A stretch of DNA of 30,926 nucleotides. Source: Acanthamoeba lenticulata (taxonomy: Eukaryota > Discosea > Longamoebia > Acanthamoebidae). The stretch is from the NCBI GenBank assembly GCA_002179805.1, contig NAVB01000409.1, forward strand, positions 1 through 30,926. Direction: 5' to 3'. Below the pieces are notes generated by a model. The model saw only the letters and a program-made list of their open reading frames with translations. It did not search any database and was not told the origin of the DNA. A program made the position numbers and the translations under genes. The number at the start of each line of letters is the position of its first letter. Positions within the stretch are counted from its first letter, which is position 1. Positions 1-9,136 of the stretch are shown here, piece after piece.

Positions 1-3000
1 TATTGTTCATCTGCTGCAGAGGAGCTTTACTTCAGGATCGCCGCCTTCGACGGTCACGGGCGAACACACGCGGGTCGGCGGCGGATCGGCCCTGCAGCTG
101 CGACGCTCCTCCGCGCGCCAGCTGAACCCCGGCCAGGCCGCGACGGGCGCGAACTCGGCTCCGGGCACGCCCTTGGTCGTGCACGTCCCAAGGGGTGCAC
201 TCGAGTGGCCGGCCGCGTCAGGCCGCGGCGGCTCGGCGATCGTCGTTGGCGGCTCGGCCAATGGCGATGGCGCCGGAGCGTCCCAGATGCTGGGCAACAG
301 CGCGGGGCGGGTCATGGTGCGGCCCCGAAAGGCCATCACGCTCTCGGGCGGCGCCTCGCCGCTACTGCCGCGCAGCACCAACGGCGGGCCGGAGCCCAGA
401 GGCAGCGGCAGCAGCATTAGCGGCGGCACCCGATTGCGACCACGTTCCAACACGCTCGCGAGCGGGAGCGACCGCGATAACACCACGGAGGACGAGCCCG
501 ACTCGCTGGCGGATGACGCCGACGGCACGGAGGAGGAGACCGAGGCGGAGGTGGAAGTGGAGGTGGAGGTAGAGACTGAGACGGACACTGAGTGGCCCGT
601 CGCCGACAGCTTCGACATGGTCCCGCTGGCGTCGGACATGACCGCCACTGTGGCCGCCATACAAGACGAGGACGAGGGCGACGACGAAGAGCTGCTCGAC
701 GACGCTCGTTCTGTGGTATATTGCTATTTTATTTTTCTTCTTTTTTTTTCACGTTCTTGATTTTTATTTTGTTATTTATTCGTTTATTTATGATCTTTTT
801 CTCCAGTCGGGCGAGTTCTTCGCGCCTCAGCGGACCGAGGCCAAGGGCCAGTTCCAGTTCCAGGCCATCCGTAAGAAGCGGAAGCGCCACTCGAAGAAAG
901 TCATTCTCGTCATCGACGTGCCGCAGCAGACGATCTCCATGTGCGAGGCCCGCAAGGCGACGCCGACGGTGATGCCCATCGACTCGCTGCTGCAGGTGCT
1001 GCGCCACAGCCCAGCCACAAGGCGATGATGTGTCATGCTGACGTGGCATGGTCCACCCGCGCACGGCGCACAGGTGACGAGGCCGCTCACGGGAAGCCGC
1101 AAGAAGCTTTACCTCCTGTGGAAGCTGCAGGAGGTGCCCGAGAAGTTCATCTTTGGCAGCCCGGTGGAGGGCGAGCGCTTTTACCAGGCCTTCTGGGCCG
1201 CCCGCGTCCCGCCGGTACGTTTCGTACCCGCTCGGACACGCTTGGCTTCACCATGGCTTCTTTCTAAAGCACACTCGCGCACGCGCGCACACAGCCCCTG
1301 GAGCCGTCGTCCGGAAGGCCCTTGCGCTCGGAGACGATCGAGATCTTCATCGGCAACTGGAATCTGGGCGACGCGCCGCCGCCGGGCTCGCTGGCCGAGT
1401 GGATACCGCGCGACCGGCACGACATCTACGTGATCGCCGTCGAGGAATGTAAATACGCGCCGCGCCACGGCAATGCCTCGTGCGAGGTCGACTGGTTCAA
1501 CTGCGTCCAGTCCCACCTCGGACCCAACTACATCAAGGTTCCTTCCTCTTTCTTTTTAATTATTATTTATTTCATTTTTATATTGCATTTTTTGATTGTT
1601 TTCCAATAGTTAATCTTTTAATTATAATCTGTTAGATGGCGGGCTTGTCGCTACTGTCGATTCGGCTGCTGGTCTTGGTGCGACGGGAGCATTATTACAA
1701 GATCAGCAACATCGAGAAGGAGAAGGAGGCAACTGGCATCGCCAACGTGGTCGGGAACAAGGGCGGGATCGGAGTGACGTTCAGCTTCTACGAGACGAGC
1801 CTGTGCTTCATCGGCGCCCATCTGGCGGCCCACTTGGAGATGGTCCCGGCGCGCAACAAGAACTACCACCAGCTCATGCGCGGCCTGCGGCTCGGGCGCT
1901 ACCCGGGCGACCTCCACCACCAGTTCGACCACCTCTTCTTCACGGGCGACCTCAACTACCGCATCGCCAGGGACCGCGACGAGGTCCTCCGCCTCATCGC
2001 CGAACGCCGATGGGACGTCCTCCAGGACCACGACCAGCTGCGGGCCCAGCGCGAACAGGGCAAGATCTTCTGCGGCTTCGAGGAGGGCCCCATCGACTTC
2101 CCGCCCACCTACCGCTACAACCGAGGCGACCGCACCTACAGCGAAGAGGTACATGTCCTCTCTAAATATTTTTTTTCTTATTATTATATTATTTCTTTGT
2201 TTTATATTTATTTATTCATTTGTTTTTGTAGACAAGACTACAAAAAGGCTGACGTCATGAGCAGAAACTGCGTGTGCCGTCGTACACAGACCGCGTGCTG
2301 TGGAAATCGCTGGCGCCGGGCCGAAGCGCGCGGCTGCTGTCCTACGAGGCGCACGACGCCATCACGACCAGCGACCACAGCCCCATCTCCGCCGTGTTCT
2401 CGGTTGACGTCCTCCTCCCGCCCCTGCCCGAGGAGCACTCGAAGAAGTGTGTGATCATCATCTCGCGGCTGCGGGCGACCAACATCGGCGTCCACCGCAA
2501 GCTCAAGGAGCAGAAGCGCGAACAGAAGGCGATGAAGGAGAGCCGCCGCGAGGAGAAGGAGCAGCAGCGCCGGGCCGCCAAGGACCGCGAGCGCGACTTT
2601 GTGCAAGGGAGCAAGATCAAGAGCAAGGACAAGGCCAAAGGCAAGAACAAGGACAAGGACAAGGACAACAAGCAGGAGCGAGAAGGCAAGGACAACAAGG
2701 ACAACAAGGACAAGGAGGTCGTCAACGCCTACGTGGCCTTTAGCGGGCCCTTCCTGGACCGGATGGTCAAAACGGGCGTCGTGCCGCGGCGGTCGGACCC
2801 GACGTGGGGCGACATGGAGGTGCCCATCCTGGAGCCCGTCACGACGGACAAGCACTACCTCAAGCGCCAGATGCTGTTCATGGCCGTGCGGAGCCAGAGC
2901 GACTACGAGCTGGGCCAGGGCGTGCTGTCCCTGTGGGAGGCCTGCCGCGGCGGCGGCCAGACCATCGACTTTGAGGTCCCGCTGTGGGACAAGGGCAAGC

Positions 3001-3449
3001 CGGCGGGCACGCTCTACGGCCACCTCGTGGTCAAGTGGGAGGACCGCCGGTCGCAGCGGGCACAGTCCCTGCGCCTGCTCGACGTGGCGCCGCGCCTCCA
3101 GCCCGTCCAGCTCAACTCGCTCCTCTCCTCGGCCGCCACTTCGGCCTCCTCGTCCATCGAGGAGCTCATCAACACATCTACTACTTCTTCCTCTTCTACT
3201 ACTTCCTCTACTTCTACCTCTTTATCGTCTTCGGCCGCGACCTCTGCCTCTTCGCTCTCCACCACGCCACCGTCGTCCTCTTCCGCTTCCTTCTCCGCTT
3301 CGCCGCAGCTGCCGCTGCACTTGCACGCGCCGCCACCACTCCAGTTGCCGCCGACACTGCAGGCGCCTCCGCCGCTCCAGGCCCCGAACCGACAAGCGCC
3401 TCCGCCCCAGCTGGCCGTACCGCAGCCACAGCAGCAGCCACCAACGTGA
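1..3449 (+). CDS. Inositol polyphosphate 5-phosphatase, 5'-partial, with PH-like and C2-like regions
   Basis: Removes the 5-phosphate from phosphoinositides or inositol phosphates at membranes. Predicted exons are 20 (or upstream)-715, 807-995, 1074-1214, 1295-1537, 1636-2148 and 2265-3449, all joined in phase 0, giving at least 988 residues. The frame is open to the window edge and a CTGCTGCAG acceptor precedes base 20, so the N-terminus is missing. Residues ~1-232 are low complexity with an acidic Glu/Val run. Residues ~233-342 look PH-like (KKLYLLWKLQEVPEKFIFGS). The catalytic domain starts near 343 and shows GNWNLG, NVVGNKGG, the signature FFTGDLNYR (~525), PPTYRYN, PSYTDRVLWKS (~599) and TSDHSP (~631). 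After ~650 comes a C2-like region split by a Lys/Asp/Asn-rich insert, then a Ser- and Pro-rich tail. Family is certain; the substrate and whether it matches OCRL, SHIP or Dd5P types are not. Confidence 0.9.
2616..2720 (+). repeat. Lys-rich short-period repeat inside the 5-phosphatase gene
   Basis: The coding strand repeats AAGGACAA-type units that encode alternating Lys/Asp/Asn (KDKDKDNK, KDNKDNKDK). It lies in frame within the C2-like region and is coding, not intergenic. It is probably a disordered charged loop. Confidence 0.7.
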
Positions 3450-3487
3450 GACGGGCAGGCGAGCGCTTGTATGCCGTGAGGAAGAAG

Positions 3488-3511
3488 AAAAACAAACAAA
3501 CAAACAAACAA
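3488..3511 (+). repeat. (AAAC)n microsatellite
   Basis: About six copies of a CAAA/AAAC tetranucleotide sit 40-60 bp after the stop codon of the 5-phosphatase gene, probably in its 3' UTR. No function is implied. Confidence 0.8.
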
Positions 3512-3681
3512 CGACAAAGATGTGAGCCCGCTTTGGGTTGAAGTGTTGTTCCACGCGAAGTTGTTGGTTTTCCAGGGCCCAAGTCGACAAAAATACGGTA
3601 CCATGAGTAAGGGCCCAAGCTGAGGTTTCACGTGTGTTGCCGCACGAGACCCTTTAGCCCTCCAATACACGAGAGAGACGA

Positions 3682-5378
3682 ATGATGCGCCAGCGAGGAG
3701 GGACAAGCGAGTGCGCCAGTACGAGTACTGCGCATCAGCATGGAAGGAGTGTTACGACCACGCTTGGATCCGTGGGGCGGAAACAATTGCGTGGGCGCTC
3801 AGAAGCTGCATTGCTGCCACCAGAGGCTTTGCCACTGTACGACATTTGCATTGAGGACAACCCTTACCTCCGCACTGGTACCATAACCCGCTTTTCTCCA
3901 ATTTGCGCATTCAAGTCGTCACTTGGAACGCGAAGATGAAATTCAAGGCTGACTCCTTTCATTCAACTCCAAGGATTCCGAGAGCTGGGCAAGGAGGACG
4001 CGTGCGCCTGCCTCTGCTCGGCCTTCCAACTCCACAATGAGACCATGAACATATGGACGCACGGCCTCGCGTTCCTCATGTTTGCTGGCCTCGTCGCCGA
4101 GAACCTCTACTCAACCACCGCCATGCCCTTCTACGACCGGTTCCTCTTCTCTTCATCTTTCTTCAGCTTCCTCCTTCTCCTGCAACTGACTTCCCCTTCT
4201 GGTCCACCAGGCTGGTGTTCCAGGTGTACCTGGCGTGCGTCTCGACTTGCTTCTTCATCAGCACCTTCTACCACATCTTCCGCAACCACTCCGTGCGAGC
4301 CTACAGCAACTGGCTCCTCGCCGACATCAACGGCGTCGGTCCGTCTCTCCTCTCCACCCGCCAGTCTCCTGCCCCCAGACCTTCCTGACTGACCTCCACT
4401 ACGCGCTTTCTCTAGGCCTCTACATTTTCGGGTCGGTGCTGCTGGTGGCCTACTTCCGCTTCTGGTGCCAGGACGTCTACCGGTGGCTCTACCTGGTGCG
4501 CCTCCTCATCATTCATTTATTATTTAGATTATTTGAAAGTAAACAGAAACATAAATAAAAACTAATCAAAAACAAAACAAAAATTTTAATATTCAAAAAA
4601 AAGACGCTCGACGTGGTGCTCTACCTCTCCTTCTTCGCGTCGATGCCCCTCATCGTCAAGTACAAGCTCTTCAACCTGCGTACGTCATGACATCTTCTTC
4701 CTCCGCCTCGGTGGTTCACGTTTCCTGATCCTCATGCGCATGTCTATGTGGGGCGCCATTCAGGAACGTGGCTGTTCGGGCTGCTCTCCATCCTGGGCCT
4801 CTGGGCTCACGTTCATGCCGACATCCGGGACGGCGTGCGTCTCTCTCCTCTCCTCCTTCCTTCTTCCTTTATCTTCATGACTCATCATTCGGCTCACGTA
4901 CGCCTCTTCCTTGCGCGGCAGTTCTTCGAGTGGTCGACGATGGTCCGCAACCTCAAGCTTGTGTGGGTGGCCGTCTGCGTGATCGGCTCCATGGTACGCG
5001 CAACCCTCCCCCTCTCCCCTCTTCCTGTGGCCTTCTATGGAGCAAGTCTCACCATTGTTGGTGGGGACGCCGCAGGTGATCCGCAACAAGAAGGTGCCCG
5101 AGAAGTGGTACCCGGGTCGCTTCGACATCTTTGTACGTCTCTCGTACACTTGTCCGCTTTGTTTCCATGATCTTGTGTATGGCGCACGGCACGATGGCTG
5201 ACCAGATGAGCCGTTAATTTGGCTCTTCTTGTGTCAACAGTTTGCGTCGCACCAGATCTTCCACGTGCTGGTGTGGTTGGGCATGTGCATCCTCTACGCC
5301 GTGTTCTACTCGGAATTCGGGCCCTCCTCGCCGCCCACTTGCCCCGCAAGCAGCACCCCGGCTGGACTCCTTGTGTAG
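3682..5378 (+). CDS. PAQR / adiponectin-receptor / hemolysin-III family seven-helix membrane protein
   Basis: Integral membrane protein of the PAQR family, whose members are zinc-dependent hydrolase-like receptors. Nine predicted exons: 3682-3877, 3974-4139, 4211-4338, 4416-4495, 4604-4679, 4764-4834, 4922-4993, 5076-5132 and 5241-5378; phases agree throughout and give 327 residues. Family landmarks in order are EDNPYLRTGFRE, HNETMNIWTHG at the start of helix 1, the helix-2 motif S-x3-H (STFYH, ~138-142), an Asp in LADING (~161), PEKWYPGRFD, and SHQIFHVLVW near the C-terminus (His ~286 and ~290). The Ser/His, Asp and two C-terminal His correspond to the zinc site of human AdipoR1/R2. Start chosen at the first ATG of ATGATGCGC, after an upstream non-coding stretch; a further upstream exon cannot be excluded. 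Ligand and cellular membrane are unknown. Confidence 0.88.
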
Positions 5379-5416
5379 CCAGTGGCCATTTTGTTGAACT
5401 TACTTTAAACTTCAAA

Positions 5417-5422
5417 AATAAA
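5417..5422 (+). terminator. AATAAA polyadenylation signal for the PAQR gene
   Basis: A perfect AATAAA lies about 40 bases after the PAQR stop codon, in the 119-bp gap between two convergent genes. The spacing is plausible for 3'-end formation. Confidence 0.5.
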
Positions 5423-5461
5423 TGACGATATTAGTTTCATTTTAAATAATTTAAATATGAT

Positions 5462-5467
5462 TTTATT
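5462..5467 (-). terminator. AATAAA polyadenylation signal for the LRR gene
   Basis: TTTATT on the plus strand reads AATAAA on the minus strand, about 31 bases beyond the LRR gene stop codon. The two convergent transcripts would therefore end within the same short gap and may overlap. Confidence 0.5.
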
Positions 5468-5497
5468 GTGATTTTGCAAGCCCACTACCAACAAGGT

Positions 5498-7625
5498 TCA
5501 TAAGAAGCCTGTTGAGAGTTGGCAATGTGAAGGCAGAAGCGACCTGAGGGTGGCTGCGCCATAGCTCTGCACGTGTGGGCACTTGGTCACATCAAGCTCG
5601 CGAAGTGTGGTCAGCTGTAAGGCCATGACTCTAAGCGCCTGTCCAGTCACCATCAATGTCAGCATCAGCATTGACAGAATGAGATGAAAAACAGAAATTA
5701 ATTTGAGGTATGATGTACGTCGAGTGGGATGACGGTGCCAGCAATGTTGAGGCATGTCAAGCTGGTTAATTGAGCCAGACTTTGGCCAATAGGGCCCAAG
5801 TTCACCTTCATGTCCATCAGCGCCTCTGCTCTTAACATGATGAGCAAGCAGCCAATCACCAACTTGGAGGGGTGACACGCACGGACGTGGCTGATGTCAA
5901 GGCGGACAAGGCGAGTGAGGGCCTCAAACTGGGCTGGGATAGTCGTGCATTCCGCCAGAGAAAGCGAGGTGAGGAAGGGGAAAGCGTCAGGCGTGATCGC
6001 GTCGAGGCCAAATGATGAGAGTTGGCGGCATCCGTCCAGACTGAGTGCCAGCAACTGGCAGTATTCTGGTGTTGTCCTGCCCGATTCAATGGCCATCATT
6101 GACAAGGACGAGGAGGACGTCGAGGAGGATGATGACAGTGCAGTCATTCTGGCCTTGGGCAGTCGAATGACGAAATCGTCATCAATTTTATGACAACGGT
6201 CTAACGTCAGTGACACCAGCCCTGCCACAGCAAAGAGCATATGTTAATACTGAATGTTTATAAATCAATAATAAATCAATAATAAAGATAAATTCTCAAA
6301 GAGAGTCGGACAATACCAGGGAATCTGGTGAAGAGGGTAGGAAGGTTGTTTGTGTTGATGATCTGGCTGTCGCCCAGGTCGAGACTCTTGAGGTCTGATG
6401 TGAAGTGGGCCAGGCCACCTAGGGTCACTGCCGGGCAAGCGCGCAATCGCTGGTGGCCACACCCGCTTTAGCCACATCAAAGGCCACAGCCTCTTCCCAC
6501 TCTGTACAATCCTTGAGGAAACGTACCAAGTGGACGAGAGCCTGAAGCGCACTGAAGGGCTCAAGGACCTGATCTCTGACACAATCCAACCTCTCCACCC
6601 CCAGAGACCTGACCAAACAATAAAATTCAAAAAAAAAAAAAAAATAAAACTAAAACAAACAAACAAAACTATCCATAACCAAATAAACAAAACAAATAGC
6701 AAGTCTGATCGCCTCACCAGTCCGAGCGGGACACAAGGTGCGTACCGAAGGTTGGTGTAGCGTGCCAGGCATTGGAAGGCATGGGCTGAAAACTGACACT
6801 CGCGGGGCACGATCCGCAGGTGGACCAGGTGTGCAAGGTTGTTCATGAGGTTGCTCCTGGACCCAAAGCTGCGTGGTTGGATGGCGGTCTCGTCATTGGC
6901 ATTGCCCTTGTCGTATTTGGCCCTGCACCCAAGTAGGGCCAAGTGAACCTCAAGCTTAGAATTCCTATCAATACCCGGCCACACAGAGCCACGCCTTCGT
7001 ACCACGGGAAGTCGATGTTCAAGTGCTGAAGCTGCGTATCATCGCGGTACTTCGCGATGACCTCCTGATAGGCCTTGCGATCCCTGACCTCCTCAACGTT
7101 GGTCGTTTCCCAGAGCCTGATCTGCTCCACCAGCAGGCAGTCCTCTACAAAGGTCGGGGGATCGGGTATGAGAGGAATGTCATCGTCTGCATGTCTCTCG
7201 TCGTCGCCGTAGAAGCTGATAAGACCGGGCGGCGCAGAGCTAAAGCCGGACCCGGGAACTTGGTTTCGATGCTGCCTTTCGGCATAGTCGTCGGTCAATT
7301 CCATCGCCTCGCTAGAGTCCCCGGGCCAGGCCACATGCGTCAGGTCGATCATGCCCTCGTGGTCACGGCCACCGTCGTCGGCCTCTTCCACCATACGCTC
7401 CTTGCCCTTGTCCTTGCGGGCCGGAGCGCTCTCGGCCAGCGCCAGCGTGGCTGCGCGTTCCAGCTGCGCTGGATCGGCTCGGCCGTATTCCAGCAGGGCG
7501 CGGTAGCGCGACTTCGCGTCGCCAGCAAGCAGGACCTCGGCCGGCGCGATCTCAGGCAGCCGCCACAGCTCGGCCAGTTTGAGGTACGCCCGCGGGTCGA
7601 AGAGGAGCGTCTCTGCGATCCGCAT
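5498..7625 (-). CDS. Leucine-rich-repeat protein
   Basis: Probable protein-interaction scaffold built of irregular leucine-rich repeats of the ~25-residue F-box/cysteine-containing type. Repeats are visible in the C-terminal half: LKSLDLGDSQ, LVSLTLDRCHKIDD, LLALSLDGCRQLSS, LTSLSLAECTTIP, LTCLNIAG and LRELDVTKCP. Predicted exons (transcript order) are 7003-7612 or 7625, 6718-6964, 6463-6568, 6317-6427, 5719-6221 and 5498-5638; frames agree. Three introns are doubtful: 6965-7002 (38 nt), 6428-6462 (35 nt) and 6569-6717, which needs a distal acceptor. The N-terminal part (LLFDPRAYLKLAELW, then an acidic/Lys stretch) matches no domain I know, and no F-box is evident. The ATG at 7625 could start the protein, but the preceding bases also form an acceptor (GATCGCAG at 7613-7620) that would join it in frame to the cysteine-rich exons upstream, making one larger gene. 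Confidence 0.7.
6629..6644. repeat. Poly-A/T run in an intron
   Basis: Sixteen consecutive A on the plus strand, T on the transcribed minus strand, form part of the pyrimidine-rich tract of the LRR-gene intron 6569-6717. Confidence 0.8.
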
Positions 7626-7681
7626 AAGAAGGTGATGAGAAACCCTTCAAGTGGATGACGAGGCGAGGGGGGGGAACGTAC

Positions 7682-9005
7682 GGCAGAGCAAGCGGTGGCC
7701 GGTCCAATGGGTCTGCGGCTGCACGGGAGGATGGGGAAAGCCCTTCTGCCGGGGGTAGAAGACGTGGCACGCCGGGCACCGAAACGAGTGGGCGGGCGAC
7801 AGCGGCCGGTCAGGGAAGATCGTCACTTCGTCGCCTGGCACCATGTCCCGAGCCGCGAACACGCCTGCGCTCTCCCCCACCACCGCCGCCACCGTCGCCA
7901 CCAGGACGCACGGTCAGCCCCATCTCGTCCTTCTTGCGTCAAAGACCGGGCCGGGACAGGGGAGGAGCTCGCGCACCGAGGTGGAGGTCGCCGTCAATCC
8001 AGACCTCGACGACGCGGGCCGAAGGGCGGCACTTCTTGCATACGGTTTGGATGTACTTGGCCCGGTTCCCAAAGAGCCTGTTCAGTTGGGTTCATAGGTC
8101 AGGCGATGGTGGGGGATAGTGGTCGTGAGGCTGGAGGGAGCCTGCGACGTCGCACCGCATGTCCACGGAGAGGTGCTGATATTGGTAGATGTGCTTGACG
8201 CGGAAGTCGCCCAGTTCGGGGACCAGCTGCCTCAGGACGTCTGTCTCATACCAGAGGCCCACCAGCTCGGTGATCTGTTCACCCACCAACCAATCAGTCA
8301 ATCAATTGACCAATCTCTCCAGAAGGTCGGAGGGCTTAGAAGAAGGTTCAAGTCTTTGGGCCGTTGTGTACCAGCTGGCCGCTCTTGACGGACTGGTCGA
8401 CGCGGAACCTGGGGTGGCGCTGCTGGTCGTCGTCATCACGGGAGATAAGGTGTGGCACAGCGGCGCCCCCATTGAGTGCTCTCACCTTCTGGTTCCCGCA
8501 CTGGACTTGGTCGCCTGCGAGAAAAAGTGCTGCTGGCGTCAGTATCCCAACGACATGCCACATGCATGTGGCTAGGTCCCGCACCAAAGCGGAAGCACTT
8601 GCACGGGCAGCCTTGGCCACACTCAGCGTGCTGCTGAAAGCAAAGGCAGGTCCTGCCCATGCAGCACTTGCCCTTGTCGACCTGCCCCTCGCCAAAGCAT
8701 CATGATCACATTTAGTTCTGGTTCATCGCCGCCTCTGGCAGGATTGTGGCACAGCAAAACCTGGCACTCTTGGCCTTTGTGCATTGCCTGCTGGAGCTCT
8801 TTTGTGGGACGTTTGCGCGTGTAGTAGATGTTGAACTGCCGTGGCACGTTAAACCCTTTAGCAAGCCAGGCCCTAAGTGGGGCCACCTGGAAGGGTCACG
8901 TACAGGAAGGTCCCATGTTATAAAAAGCTGGTCCAACTGTTCCTCCTGCTGTTCATCTTCCTCCTCTTCCTGAATGACACGGCGCTGGCGCCTCCTCCTG
9001 GTCAT
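7682..9005 (-). CDS. Cysteine-rich (CXC-like) protein or N-terminal exons of the LRR gene; model uncertain
   Basis: Not confidently recognised. Reading leftwards from the ATG at 9005: a basic-acidic start (MTRRRRQRR, then EEEEDEQQEEQ), a segment RAWLAKGFNVPRQFNIYYTR, then a cysteine cluster (8560-8670) KGKCCMGRTCLCFQQHAEC-GQGCPCKC and QCGNQ. The pattern C-x-C-F-x5-C-x3-C-x-C resembles tesmin/TSO1-type or pre-SET CXC zinc modules. Later pieces include TVCKKCRPSARVVEVW, GVFAARDMVPGDEV, which resembles the opening of SET proteins, and FRCPACHVFY followed by HWTGHRLLC, partly like a MYND finger but lacking the middle Cys pairs. I see no complete SET domain. Joining these pieces needs about nine exons, including a 21-nt exon and introns of 17 and 28 nt, so boundaries are tentative. 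A donor at 7681 (GTACGT) would splice in frame to the LRR exons. Confidence 0.4.
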
Positions 9006-9103
9006 GTGTCTGTATTATGTGGCGGCAGCAGCCTCTGCCTCCTGGCCATAACACGATGTGGGCAAACTTTCGCTTTCTTTTCAATTTCTTTTGATATTTG
9101 CTT

Positions 9104-9109
9104 TTTATT
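9104..9109 (-). terminator. AATAAA polyadenylation signal for the RhoGAP gene
   Basis: AATAAA on the minus strand, 28 bases after the RhoGAP stop codon, in an AT-rich stretch (9065-9136) that separates the gene from the next minus-strand gene. Confidence 0.5.
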
Positions 9110-9136
9110 TTTATTATTGAATTATTTCTTTTGGCG

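Noticed and set aside
2238..3023. Minus-strand open frame opposite the 5-phosphatase, with Leu/Val-rich stretches
   Set aside because: The hydrophobic runs are the reverse complement of Lys/Asp codons in the charged insert, so they are an artefact.
7023..7658. Plus-strand open frame opposite the LRR gene's first exon
   Set aside because: No domain or signal; the minus-strand frame has protein-like charge pattern and splices in frame to the LRR exons.
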